Assembly (NCBI GenBank): GCA_031277615.1
Contig: JAITMC010000002.1
Location: 124,001-188,000 of the forward strand
From: Chryseobacterium sp.
GTDB lineage: Bacteria > Bacteroidota > Bacteroidia > Flavobacteriales > Weeksellaceae
Reading direction: 5' to 3'
Length of the DNA: 64,000 bases
Program-made: the position numbers and the translations under genes
Part shown: positions 8,800-18,080 of the stretch, one piece after another
Position numbering within the stretch: position 1 is the first letter of the stretch
Layout: each line of letters opens with the position of its first letter
The notes under the pieces: generated by a model
What the model saw: the letters and a program-made list of their open reading frames with translations, nothing else
Databases searched by the model: none
Told to the model about the DNA's origin: nothing

Positions 8800-9348
8800 T
8801 TACTTGGCTTCTGCACAGAAAATTCTGTACTGCACTGCAATCGCCGATTTAAAATATTCCCGTATTTTAGAAAGGTCAGAAGCCGCACTCTGTTTGGTAA
8901 AATAACTACCTGCCAGAATTTTATAATTCGGTCTTAAAGAAGCATCCGTTTCCACCTTCAGATTAGGAAACCTTTTTCTGAAATAAGATTTCACTTCGTT
9001 AGCTTCTTCATTACTTTTCACTGTGGTGATCTGAATTTTGAACCCTAAAATTCTGGGATTTTTACGACAGATCTCAGCATTCGTCAACTCTCTGCTCGGA
9101 ACATAAATTTTAGGAGGTCTGGTTACCGTACCGCTTCCGGTATCTGCAGAACTATCCCTCACAGGGTTTGTAGAAACTGTTTTAGAACACTTTCCTTCGA
9201 TGCTTTCCAGAGCCGCATTCACTTTAGAGTCCATCGTCATGACAAGCTCCGTACCCGAAAGCGTATCTTTTTTAACAACCTGCTGGGCCTCAACACTATA
9301 AAATCCGAATAAAGATATTATCGAAAATATTTTGATAAAATTTCTCAT
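8800..9348 (-). CDS. SPOR domain-containing exported protein
   Basis: The 182-residue protein has an N-terminal signal peptide (to about SVEAQ, residue 22), a Ser/Thr-rich linker and a C-terminal SPOR domain of about 75 residues (GFKIQITTVKSNEEANEVKSYF, YKILAGSYFTKQSAASDLSKI). SPOR domains bind glycan strands stripped of stem peptides, so a periplasmic peptidoglycan-binding role is likely. Two Cys (in CRKNPR and IFCAEAK) flank the SPOR domain and could form a disulfide; this is inference. It has its own well-formed promoter (9364-9395) and is divergent from the act operon. Confidence 0.85.
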   Translation of the reverse strand: MRNFIKIFSIISLFGFYSVEAQQVVKKDTLSGTELVMTMDSKVNAALESIEGKCSKTVSTNPVRDSSADTGSGTVTRPPKIYVPSRELTNAEICRKNPRILGFKIQITTVKSNEEANEVKSYFRKRFPNLKVETDASLRPNYKILAGSYFTKQSAASDLSKIREYFKSAIAVQYRIFCAEAK

Positions 9349-9363
9349 TTAAACTTGTTTCCG

Positions 9364-9395
9364 CAAATTTATACAAATTAAAAAATTATACCAAA
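9364..9395 (-). promoter_or_regulatory. Consensus -33/-7 promoter of the SPOR gene
   Basis: On the minus strand TTTG (9395-9392), a 20-base spacer and TAAATTTG (9371-9364) match the Bacteroidota consensus TTTG-N19-21-TAnnTTTG exactly. It is one of the two best promoters in the window. Confidence 0.72.
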
Positions 9396-9478
9396 CATGG
9401 TTATTTAGAATCAATACAAATTAAACGTAAATGATATTTTCCCTTTTCCATATACCGTTAAATTCCTGTTAAAAATAT

Positions 9479-9486
9479 TATTTTTG
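9479..9486 (+). promoter_or_regulatory. -7 box of the act (ACIII) operon
   Basis: TATTTTTG matches TAnnTTTG, 47 bases before the actA start. No TTTG is found at the -33 position, which would fit an activator-dependent promoter. Confidence 0.45.
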
Positions 9487-9533
9487 CGGAATTGATTGAA
9501 TGTTCAATATTTTACTAACATAAGATAATTTAA

Positions 9534-10886
9534 ATGATTAGTTGGAGAAAGCATTATAAACAAACGTTGATCGCAATAGGCTTATTGCTATCAACCAGTG
9601 CTTCAATTTACGGGCAAGACGGCGATCCTAAAAATGGTGAGAAACTTTTCAAAGCGAATTGTACTGCATGTCACGCGCTGGATAAACAGGTAATAGGACC
9701 TCCTTTGAAAGGAGTTGTAGAACGTGTAAAGACAGAAGGTGGTGTAGACAAGGATTGGCTTCATAAGTGGATCAAGGACAACAAAGCTCTGAGAGCTTCT
9801 GGTGACAAATACGCCAATGAAATTTTTGAAAAGTATAACAAGACTGAAATGCAGGTCTTTCCAAATCTTACCGATAAGGATATTGACGACATTTTAGCTT
9901 TTACAACTAATCCTCCGGCACCGGACCCAGAACCGACAGCAACAGTTACTCCGGGAACTGAAACAGCTGCTCCGGCAGACAAATCTACTACAAACATTGT
10001 GATCATTTCTCTTTTAGCAATCGCAGGTTTATTAGTATGGATCTTAATTAAACTAAGACAATTGGTTAAATTAGGACAATCTGAAGACTTGGCAGGGTTA
10101 AACGAAACAAGAGTAAGATCTTTCAGCGAAATCTATCAGAAATACCATTATGTAGGTAAAGCAGCCTTGGGAATCCTTGCTATTTTAGCGGCTTATGGCG
10201 TTTGGAACTGGATCATGTGGATCGGGGTTTACAAAGGGTACAAGCCAGAGCAGCCTATCTACTTCTCGCACAAAATTCACGCTGGAGAAAATAAAATCGA
10301 CTGTCAGCTGTGTCACTCAAGTGCTAAATACGGAAAAGTATCTGAAATCCCTTCTATGAACGTTTGTATGAACTGTCACAGAACTATTTCCGAATACAAC
10401 GGTAAATACCTTGAGCCAGGAAAAGACAAAGCATTCTACGACGGAGAAATCCAGAAAATATACACTGCAACAGGTTGGGATCCTGCGAAACAACAGTACA
10501 CAGGAAAAACACAGCCGGTTGAATGGACAAGAATCCACAACATGCCGGACTTCGTTTACTTCAACCACTCTCAGCACGTAGTAGCAGGTGAACAGGCGAT
10601 CATCAATTCTTTCAACAAAAAGAATCCTAACAACAAAATTGATGTTGTTTGTAAAGCTTGTCACGGAAAAATCGATACCATGAATGTTGTTCAGATGGCC
10701 AACGACTTTACAATGGGATGGTGTATCGAATGCCACAGAACTACTGAGGTTGATATGAACAACGGTTATAATAAAGAGTACTTCAAGAATCTACACGACA
10801 AGTTGAAAAAACAATACCCTAAAGACGGAGGTAAGATTACGGTAGATGCAATTGGAGGTCTTGAGTGTGGTAAATGTCATTATTAA
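9534..10886 (+). CDS. actA: ACIII subunit ActA, multihaem cytochrome c with fused monohaem domain
   Basis: The 450-residue protein has six CxxCH haem sites: CTACH near residue 43 in an N-terminal class I cytochrome-like domain, then CQLCH, CMNCH, CKACH, CIECH and CGKCH in the C-terminal multihaem part. An Ala/Pro/Thr-rich linker and two membrane segments (about 155-172 and 213-233) separate the parts. ActA of Rhodothermus alternative complex III is pentahaem; here the five-haem part carries an additional N-terminal monohaem module. It passes electrons within the quinol-oxidising complex at the periplasmic face. It is the first of six consecutive act genes. Confidence 0.9.
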   Translation: MISWRKHYKQTLIAIGLLLSTSASIYGQDGDPKNGEKLFKANCTACHALDKQVIGPPLKGVVERVKTEGGVDKDWLHKWIKDNKALRASGDKYANEIFEKYNKTEMQVFPNLTDKDIDDILAFTTNPPAPDPEPTATVTPGTETAAPADKSTTNIVIISLLAIAGLLVWILIKLRQLVKLGQSEDLAGLNETRVRSFSEIYQKYHYVGKAALGILAILAAYGVWNWIMWIGVYKGYKPEQPIYFSHKIHAGENKIDCQLCHSSAKYGKVSEIPSMNVCMNCHRTISEYNGKYLEPGKDKAFYDGEIQKIYTATGWDPAKQQYTGKTQPVEWTRIHNMPDFVYFNHSQHVVAGEQAIINSFNKKNPNNKIDVVCKACHGKIDTMNVVQMANDFTMGWCIECHRTTEVDMNNGYNKEYFKNLHDKLKKQYPKDGGKITVDAIGGLECGKCHY

Positions 10887-10909
10887 TAACTAAAAAATTA
10901 GAAGTATAA

Positions 10910-13900
10910 ATGGCTTCAAACAAAATACAATTCAGAAGTATTCATGAACTTAAAGACCCGGCTTTAAATAATAAGCTGGCTCAGAAAGAGTTTCAGGAAG
11001 AAATTCCGGTAGAAGATTTCCTTGGAGATGCTGAACAGAACGGATCAAGTACTTCAAGAAGAGATTTCTTAAAACTATTAGGATTCTCAACGGCAGCAGT
11101 AACACTGGCTGCCTGCGAAGCTCCGGTTATTAAAACGATTCCTTATGTGGTAAAACCGCATGATATCATTCCGGGGGTTCCAAATTATTACGCATCAACT
11201 TATTTTGACGGTTTCGATTTCGCCAGCGTTTTAGTAAAAACCAGAGAAGGAAGACCTATCAAAATAGATCCGAACCCGGCAGCAGGTGATTTAGGTAAAA
11301 CTAACGCCAGAGCTCAGGCAAGTGTACTTTCTCTTTATGACAATGATAAAGTAAAGCAGCCTAAATTTGAGGGTAAAGACGAAACTTTCGATAAAGTAGA
11401 CAGCTTCGTTATCAAAGGATTGGATGAAGCTAAGGCATCAGGTAAAAAGATCGTGTTATTATCACACTCTTTACCTTCCCCTACCTTCAAAAAATTATTT
11501 ACTGAATTCAAAGCTAAATATCCTACCGCTGAACTGGTAACTTACGATGCATTCCCTTACTCTGCAGCTTTAGATGCAGCTCAGGAAGTTTTCGGACAAA
11601 GAGCATTACCGGTGTACGACCTTAAAGGTTCAGAATTGGTAGTTTCTTTCCAGGCTGATTTCTTAGGAGATTACAATGCGGCAAGCTTAGAAACTTCTTA
11701 TGCTGCGGCAAGAAAGCCGGGACCGAATATGTTGAGACACATTCAGGTAGAAGCCAATATGTCTTTAACAGGGGCTAATGCTGACTCAAGATACAGATTA
11801 AAGCCAAGTGCCATCAACAAAACTCTTGTTGAAGTTTACAATGCCATCGTAGGTGGAGGTACTTCTGATAAGATTGCTACTGAAATTGCAAACGAACTGA
11901 AAGCAAAAGGAAGCAAAGCTGTTGTTTTTGCTGACGGTTCTAAAGGAGCTCAGGTTTTAGCACACTTAATCAACCAGAAATTAGGTTCAGTAGCTTTCAC
12001 AGGGAAAGCGAACTTACTTAAAGAATTTAATAACGCAAGATACCAGGAATTCTTAGGATGGGTAAATGCAGGTCAGGTTGGCGTATTGATCGCAAACAAT
12101 GTAGACCCTATCTATTCTCACCCGAAAGGAGAAGATTTCAAAAAATCTTTAACTAAAGTTCCTTATGTAATTGCAGTTGCTGATAAGAAAAACGAAATGT
12201 ACAAGGCAGCGAAAGCTGTTATTCCGGTAGCTAACTGGCTGGAATCATGGGGAGATATTGAACCTCAGACCGGTGTATATTCATTGATGCAGCCTACCAT
12301 TCAGAAGATCTACAAATCAAGACAGATTGAAGAATCTCTATTGGTTTGGAAGAACGGTAAGAACAATGCAGCTAACAGCTATTATGATTACTTAAAAACC
12401 AATGCTCCTTCTATCCTTGGAGGTACCTCTTTCAACAAAGCATTATACAACGGGATCAATACTTCTTCCAATGCTACTACTTTAGCATACACCGGAGGAA
12501 ATGGTGCTCAGGCTGCTGCTGAATTAGGAAACTTCAAAGCTTCGGATTTGGAATTGGTATTGTACACCAAGTCTTCCATGGGAGACGGTACTCAGGCCAA
12601 CAACCCTTGGCTTCAGGAATTACCGGATCCATTGACAAGAATGTCTTGGGATAACTATTTGACAATTTCTCCAAAAGACGCAGAAAAGTTCGGCATTGAA
12701 AACGATCTTAACGCGAGAATGCAGTTGGACGGTTCTATCGTAAACCTTACTGTAAACGGAGTAACAATAAAAGACGTTCCTGTATTTATTCAGCCGGGAC
12801 AGGCAGAAGGATCAGTAGGTCTTGCGCTTGGATACGGTAAAAAGAATTCAGGAGCTACCGCTGATACGGGAGTAAATGCTTATCCTTTATTTGACGGTTC
12901 TAACTTAGCTGTTTCAGGAGTTAAAATCGAAAAAACAGGAGAAGACCACGAATTCGCAGGAATCCAGCTTCAGAATACACTGATGGGTCGTTATGAAATC
13001 GCTAAAGAAGTTCCTTTGGCAGAATTCATCAGCGTTCCTTTCGATGATGAGCACAAAGGATGGAACAAGCCTTTGGAATACCACACCATCAGCGGAGCAC
13101 TTCCGGCGAGAAAAATCGACCTTTGGGATGCTTTTGATGATACGGACGGACCTCACTTCAACCTATCCATTGACCTGAACTCATGTACAGGATGTGGAGC
13201 TTGTGTTATTGCATGTCAGGCTGAAAACAACGTTCCTGTTGTAGGTAAAGAAGAAATCAGAATGTCGAGAGATATGTATTGGTTAAGAATTGACCGTTAC
13301 TATTCTTCAAGACAGAAAGTAGAAGTATACGAAGGATTGAAAGAAGGAATGGCAGTACCTGAATTATACGGTACAGCATTCGGAGACGGAGGTGCATTAA
13401 ACCACCCTGCTGATAATCCGGATGTTATCTTCCAGCCGGTAATGTGTCAGCACTGTAACCACGCTCCTTGTGAAACAGTATGTCCGGTAGCGGCTACTTC
13501 ACATGGTAAGCAGGGTCAGAACCATATGGCTTACAACAGATGTATCGGTACCAGATATTGTGCCAACAACTGTCCGTACAAAGTAAGACGTTTCAACTGG
13601 TTTACGTATAACCTGAATGATAAGTTCGACTTCAACATGAACAATGATTTAGGAAGAATGGTACTTAACCCTGACGTAGTTGTAAGAACAAGAGGGGTAA
13701 TGGAGAAATGTTCAATGTGTATCCAGGAAACTCAGGCAACTATTTTAGCGGCTAAGAGAGAGAACAGAAAAGTAACAGATGCTGAGTTCAAAAACTCTTG
13801 TGCATGTGCTGCTGCTTGTTCTACCGGAGCAATGACGTTCGGAGACATGAATGACAAAGAATCTGAAGTGAGAGAATTATATTCCAGCAACAGAAGATAT

Positions 13901-13975
13901 TATTTACTTGAGGAGATCGGAACCAAACCAAACGTGTTCTATCACACTAAAGTAAGAAACAGAGTAGAAAAATAA
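10910..13975 (+). CDS. actB: ACIII subunit ActB, molybdopterin-oxidoreductase-like Fe-S protein
   Basis: The 1021-residue protein has a Tat-type motif STSRRDFLKLLGFSTAA followed by AACEAP, which could be a lipobox. The long central part (about 90-700) is like the catalytic subunit of molybdopterin oxidoreductases, but ActB of ACIII holds no molybdenum cofactor. The C-terminal ferredoxin-like part has cysteine clusters CTGCGACVIACQAENN, CQHCNHAPCETVCP, CIGTRYCANNCPYK, and CSMCI with CACAAACSTG, giving three [4Fe-4S] and one [3Fe-4S] site in characterised complexes. It lies periplasmically on the complex and takes electrons from quinol oxidation. Length equals that of fused ActB proteins. Confidence 0.92.
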   Translation: MASNKIQFRSIHELKDPALNNKLAQKEFQEEIPVEDFLGDAEQNGSSTSRRDFLKLLGFSTAAVTLAACEAPVIKTIPYVVKPHDIIPGVPNYYASTYFDGFDFASVLVKTREGRPIKIDPNPAAGDLGKTNARAQASVLSLYDNDKVKQPKFEGKDETFDKVDSFVIKGLDEAKASGKKIVLLSHSLPSPTFKKLFTEFKAKYPTAELVTYDAFPYSAALDAAQEVFGQRALPVYDLKGSELVVSFQADFLGDYNAASLETSYAAARKPGPNMLRHIQVEANMSLTGANADSRYRLKPSAINKTLVEVYNAIVGGGTSDKIATEIANELKAKGSKAVVFADGSKGAQVLAHLINQKLGSVAFTGKANLLKEFNNARYQEFLGWVNAGQVGVLIANNVDPIYSHPKGEDFKKSLTKVPYVIAVADKKNEMYKAAKAVIPVANWLESWGDIEPQTGVYSLMQPTIQKIYKSRQIEESLLVWKNGKNNAANSYYDYLKTNAPSILGGTSFNKALYNGINTSSNATTLAYTGGNGAQAAAELGNFKASDLELVLYTKSSMGDGTQANNPWLQELPDPLTRMSWDNYLTISPKDAEKFGIENDLNARMQLDGSIVNLTVNGVTIKDVPVFIQPGQAEGSVGLALGYGKKNSGATADTGVNAYPLFDGSNLAVSGVKIEKTGEDHEFAGIQLQNTLMGRYEIAKEVPLAEFISVPFDDEHKGWNKPLEYHTISGALPARKIDLWDAFDDTDGPHFNLSIDLNSCTGCGACVIACQAENNVPVVGKEEIRMSRDMYWLRIDRYYSSRQKVEVYEGLKEGMAVPELYGTAFGDGGALNHPADNPDVIFQPVMCQHCNHAPCETVCPVAATSHGKQGQNHMAYNRCIGTRYCANNCPYKVRRFNWFTYNLNDKFDFNMNNDLGRMVLNPDVVVRTRGVMEKCSMCIQETQATILAAKRENRKVTDAEFKNSCACAAACSTGAMTFGDMNDKESEVRELYSSNRRYYLLEEIGTKPNVFYHTKVRNRVEK

Positions 13976-14000
13976 AGTTTAAATAATAAATAGGTAAAAA

Positions 14001-15398
14001 ATGTCAGGACATTACGAAGCTCCGATAAGGGAACCTCTAATTATTGGTCACAAAACTTATCACGATATCACAGAAGATATTGCACGACCTATCGAAGAAA
14101 GAGCAGGTAAATTATGGTGGATCTCATTATATGCTGCCTTAGTTCTATTCATCTACGGATTCGGGTGTATCGCTTATACTATCGGAACAGGTATTGGAGC
14201 ATGGGGGCTTAACAGAACTATTAACTGGGGTTGGGATATTACCAACTTCGTATGGTGGGTAGGTATCGGTCACGCCGGGACCCTAATCTCCGCAGTATTA
14301 TTATTATTTAGACAGCGATGGAGAATGTCTGTAAACAGATCTGCAGAGGCGATGACGATCTTTGCGGTTGTACAGGCAGCGATCTTCCCTGTAATCCACA
14401 TGGGTAGAGTTTGGGTAGGTTACTGGGTATTCCCGTTACCAAACCAGTTCGGTTCTCTTTGGGGGAACTTCAACTCTCCTCTACTTTGGGACGTATTTGC
14501 AATCTCTACGTATTTCTCAGTATCAACAGTATTCTGGTTCATGGGACTAATCCCTGACTTTGCAATGATCAGAGACAGAGCGAAAACACCTTGGACTAAG
14601 AAGATTTATACATTCCTTGCATTCGGTTGGGGTGGTAAAGCAAAACACTGGCAAAGATTCGAAGAACTTTCTTTGGTTCTTGCAGGTTTAGCAACTCCGC
14701 TTGTATTCTCAGTACACACTACCGTATCTTTTGACTTCGCAACTTCGGTTATTAAAGGATGGCACTCTACAATCTACCCTCCTTACTTCGTTGCCGGTGC
14801 GATCTTCTCAGGATTCGCAATGGTACAGACGCTATTGTTGGTTGCAAGAAAAGTGTGTCATTTAGAAGAGTATATTACCATGTATCATATCGAAATTATG
14901 AACATCGTAATCATCCTAACTGGTGGTATGGTAACGGTAGCTTATGCTACTGAATATTTCATCGGATGGTACTCAGGTTCAAGATTTGAAGACTTTACTT
15001 ATCTTTCTCCGGGTGCTGCTGTTGGACCTTACTGGTGGGCTTTCTGGTCACTGATTATCTGTAACCTTGTAGTTCCTGCGTCATTCTGGTTCAAGAGACT
15101 AAGAACAAACATTATCTGGACGTTCATCGTTGCATTGATCATCAACATCGGTATGTGGTTTGAGCGTTTTGATATCATCGTTATCAACCTTTCCAGAGAC
15201 TACTTACCAGGATCATGGACTATGTTTAAGCCAACGATCATTGACGTAGGGGTATACTTAGGAACAATCGGATTCTTCTCTGTATTATTCTTATTATATG
15301 CGAGAACATTCCCTGTTATTGCACAGGCTGAATTAAAATCGATTTTGAAAATCTCAGGTGAAACTTATAAAGCAAAAGAAGGAGATGAGCACCACTAA
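14001..15398 (+). CDS. actC: ACIII subunit ActC, NrfD/PsrC-type quinol-binding membrane protein
   Basis: The 465-residue NrfD-family protein has about ten membrane segments. Recognisable stretches are TNFVWWVGIGHAGTLISAVLL near residue 87, FPVIHMGRVWVGYW and the conserved WFERFDIIVINLSRDYLP near the last segments. It binds menaquinol and is thought to form the proton-path core of ACIII together with its paralogue ActF. It starts 25 bases after actB, and its stop overlaps actD by 14 bases. Confidence 0.93.
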   Translation: MSGHYEAPIREPLIIGHKTYHDITEDIARPIEERAGKLWWISLYAALVLFIYGFGCIAYTIGTGIGAWGLNRTINWGWDITNFVWWVGIGHAGTLISAVLLLFRQRWRMSVNRSAEAMTIFAVVQAAIFPVIHMGRVWVGYWVFPLPNQFGSLWGNFNSPLLWDVFAISTYFSVSTVFWFMGLIPDFAMIRDRAKTPWTKKIYTFLAFGWGGKAKHWQRFEELSLVLAGLATPLVFSVHTTVSFDFATSVIKGWHSTIYPPYFVAGAIFSGFAMVQTLLLVARKVCHLEEYITMYHIEIMNIVIILTGGMVTVAYATEYFIGWYSGSRFEDFTYLSPGAAVGPYWWAFWSLIICNLVVPASFWFKRLRTNIIWTFIVALIINIGMWFERFDIIVINLSRDYLPGSWTMFKPTIIDVGVYLGTIGFFSVLFLLYARTFPVIAQAELKSILKISGETYKAKEGDEHH

Positions 15399-15906
15399 AA
15401 TTGTATACGGACTTTATGCTGACGACGACGATTTAATGAACGGCGTTAAAGCATTCAACGATAAAGGAATCAAAATAAACGAGGTTTATACTCCGTTTCC
15501 GGTTCACGGACTTGACAAAGCTTTAGGGTTAAAGAAAACCAGAATTTCTGATGCCGCATTTATATATGCGCTTTATGGGGTAACCATCGGTGCTACGATA
15601 ACATGGTACGTAATGAACCATGACTGGCCTCAGAATATCGGTGGTAAACCGGCTTTTGACTGGGGACACAATATGCCTGCATTCGTAGTTCCAATGTTTG
15701 AATTAATGGTATTCTGTGCCGCTCACATGATGTCTTTAACCTTCCTGGTTAGAAACAAAATGTACCCGGGAGCTCCGGCTCAGAATCCAGATCCGAGAAC
15801 TACGGACGACAAGTTTTTGATGGAATTTGTAACTGATGATGTAGAATCTGTAAAACAGTTGCTTATTGAAACTGGAGTTGAAGAAATAACTGTTAAAGAT
15901 GCTTAA
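15385..15906 (+). CDS. actD: ACIII subunit ActD (DUF3341)
   Basis: The 173-residue membrane protein has two hydrophobic segments (about 57-79 and 97-120), bearing the DUF3341 pattern. The N-terminus KIVYGLYADDDDLMNGVKAF is a small ferredoxin-like/ACT-like domain and INEVYTPFPVHGLDKALGL is the family signature. The start at ATG 15385 is chosen because family homology begins at MSTTKIVYGLY and GGAG lies just before it; a start at 15358 would be deep in actC. It overlaps actC by 14 bases. It is a structural subunit of ACIII. Confidence 0.9.
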   Translation: MSTTKIVYGLYADDDDLMNGVKAFNDKGIKINEVYTPFPVHGLDKALGLKKTRISDAAFIYALYGVTIGATITWYVMNHDWPQNIGGKPAFDWGHNMPAFVVPMFELMVFCAAHMMSLTFLVRNKMYPGAPAQNPDPRTTDDKFLMEFVTDDVESVKQLLIETGVEEITVKDA

Positions 15907-15907
15907 A

Positions 15908-16600
15908 ATGAAAAAGAACGTATTAAGAATTACAGCAGTTTTAGGTTTAACAACCGTTTTACTTAACTCTTGCGGACCAAAAGAAAATGCACCATTAGTA
16001 TATTTCCCGGATATGTACTTTCCTGTAGCTTACGATCCATTGATGAAAGCTGAGGATGCCTATTCCGATCATGAAAATGAAATCCCTGCCTTTGTTAAAA
16101 ACAACGGAGCAACCGGACTTTCTCCAGTAGAAGGAACCGTAGCTCAGAACAAAGACGGAGTTTTTGAAGAAAGCTTACTCCCTAAAAATGTTGACGAGTA
16201 CAACGCCGGGTATGATGCATCGAAAAAGATCGCTGCCTCTCCTTTGAATCCTGCCAATGCAGAAAAAGATATCGAAAGAGGAAAGTTCTTATTTGAGCGT
16301 ACCTGTGCAGCTTGTCACGGTACAGGTGGAGATGGACAGGGACCAATCGTACAGAGCGGAGCATATTCCGGAGTACCGAACTATGCAGACAGAGAAATTA
16401 CTGTAGGATCTGTTCATTATGTATTAACTAACGGTAGAAACGCGATGGGGTCTTATGCAGGACAGCTAAACCCTGGTGACAGATGGAGAGTAGCCATGTA
16501 TGTGATGAATGCTTTCAAAAAAGGAGCAGCAGCACCGGCAGCCGCTACAGCAACTCCAGCACCGGCAACAACTGAAACGACTACCGAAACTAAAAAATAA
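15908..16600 (+). CDS. actE: ACIII subunit ActE, lipoprotein monohaem cytochrome c
   Basis: The protein of about 230 residues has a lipoprotein signal (MKKNVLRITAVLGLTTVLLN before SCGP) and one haem site, CAACHGTGGDGQGP, near residue 134. A plausible distal Met lies in GRNAMGSYAGQL. The tail is Ala/Pro/Thr-rich and probably a flexible tether. It sits on the periplasmic side of ACIII, likely handing electrons onwards. An alternative ATG at 15899 overlaps the actD stop and adds only three residues; either is possible. Confidence 0.9.
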   Translation: MKKNVLRITAVLGLTTVLLNSCGPKENAPLVYFPDMYFPVAYDPLMKAEDAYSDHENEIPAFVKNNGATGLSPVEGTVAQNKDGVFEESLLPKNVDEYNAGYDASKKIAASPLNPANAEKDIERGKFLFERTCAACHGTGGDGQGPIVQSGAYSGVPNYADREITVGSVHYVLTNGRNAMGSYAGQLNPGDRWRVAMYVMNAFKKGAAAPAAATATPAPATTETTTETKK

Positions 16601-16608
16601 GAAAAGAA

Positions 16609-17940
16609 ATGTATAGTTTTTCACCAAAATTAAAATCAACTTCTATAATACTTCTTGTTGTAGGTTTAATTCTATTCGGTGCCGGTTATTTCATGAACCA
16701 TGGTCTGGATGATGTTAAAATAGGAGAAATGATGGAAGCTGTTCATGCTTCTGGTCATACTGCACCTACCCATTCAAGTGAAATGGTTGGTCCACAGGAT
16801 CACCAGGCTCATTTAGATCATGCTAAAATGCAGGTTCACAATCAGCCTTTGGCATCTCTTCACTTCGTAGCTGTCTTTTTCTTTGGAGTGAGTTGTGCTG
16901 TACTGTTTTTCTACTGTATTCAGCACGCTGCCCACGCAGGTTGGCCTATTATTATTACAAGAGTAATGGAAGCTATTGCTTCTTTTATCCCTTACGGAGG
17001 TGCTATTCTGATTATTATGATGATCCTGAATATCACTCATAACGGACACCTTTTCCACTGGATGGATCCGGCTTTAACAGATCCTAAAGATCCTCACTTC
17101 GATGTGATCCTGTTTGAAAAGAAAAAATTCTTAAATATTCCTTTCTACGCAGTAAGAACTTTAATCTATGTGATTGGTGCTTCTTTCTTCGCATGGAAAT
17201 TAAAGGCTCAGTCTAAGAAAGTAGATGAAACCAAGTCTAAAGTAGAGTATCAGATGCTTTACAGATGGTCTGTAGGTTATATTGCATTCTTCGGATTTGC
17301 TTCTGCAGCATGGGCTTGGGACTGGTTGATGTCTATTGACCCTCACTGGTACTCTACGATGTATATCTGGTATTCAATGGTGAGCTGCCTTTCAAGTGGT
17401 ATTGCGGTAATCATCCTTTTAAGTGTTTATCTTAAGAAAAATGGTTTCCTTCCACAGTTCAATGATAACCACTTACACGATTTAGGAGTATTCCTTTTCG
17501 CTACAAGTATGCTTTGGACGTATACCTGGTTTGCACAGTTCATGCTTTACTGGTATGCCAACGTTCCGGAAGAGGTGAACTACTTCTTCGGAAGATTCCA
17601 GCACTACTCTCCTACTTTCTTACCAATGCTGATCATCAACTTCTTATTACCATTATTGGTATTAGTGAGCAGCAGCATCAAGAGAAACTACAAAGTAGTA
17701 ACAACAATGGCGGTTGTCGTTATTTTAGGACACATCTTAGATTACTTCAACATGGTAATGCCTGGAACGGTAGGACCATACTGGAAAACTCCTGAAGTAT
17801 TCTTATTAATCCTGGGAGCGGTTCTGTTTGTGGTTGGATTATTTATGTTTACTGTACTTTCAGCTTTATCCAAACTGAAGTTGATCCCTACAGGAAACCC
17901 ATTCTTACACGAATCTGAAATTTACGAGTATCCTTTCTAA
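16609..17940 (+). CDS. actF: ACIII subunit ActF, membrane quinol:cytochrome c oxidoreductase subunit
   Basis: The 443-residue polytopic protein is the NrfD-like paralogue of ActC. It has about ten membrane segments and a His-rich first periplasmic loop (AVHASGHTAPTHSSE, DHQAHLDHAKMQVH) that could bind metal or protons. WAWDWLMSIDPHWYSTMYIWY is the family signature. It is the last act gene, directly followed by a strong terminator. No cytochrome oxidase genes follow, so the terminal oxidase partner must lie elsewhere. Confidence 0.92.
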   Translation: MYSFSPKLKSTSIILLVVGLILFGAGYFMNHGLDDVKIGEMMEAVHASGHTAPTHSSEMVGPQDHQAHLDHAKMQVHNQPLASLHFVAVFFFGVSCAVLFFYCIQHAAHAGWPIIITRVMEAIASFIPYGGAILIIMMILNITHNGHLFHWMDPALTDPKDPHFDVILFEKKKFLNIPFYAVRTLIYVIGASFFAWKLKAQSKKVDETKSKVEYQMLYRWSVGYIAFFGFASAAWAWDWLMSIDPHWYSTMYIWYSMVSCLSSGIAVIILLSVYLKKNGFLPQFNDNHLHDLGVFLFATSMLWTYTWFAQFMLYWYANVPEEVNYFFGRFQHYSPTFLPMLIINFLLPLLVLVSSSIKRNYKVVTTMAVVVILGHILDYFNMVMPGTVGPYWKTPEVFLLILGAVLFVVGLFMFTVLSALSKLKLIPTGNPFLHESEIYEYPF

Positions 17941-17962
17941 GGAATCTGTAACAGAAATAAAT

Positions 17963-17997
17963 AAAAAAAGACTGATTGTAATGATCAGTCTTTTTTT
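17963..17997 (+). terminator. Terminator of the act operon
   Basis: A 14-base stem (A7 plus GACTGAT, pairing with ATCAGTC plus T7) with a 7-base loop ends in eight T. It lies 23 bases after the actF stop. Confidence 0.88.
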
Positions 17998-18080
17998 TGT
18001 GGATGAATGTCAGCAGGCAACCATTATGAATTTTGTGCGTCTATAAAAAAGAGAACATTCACTAAAAACAATATTTCCCT

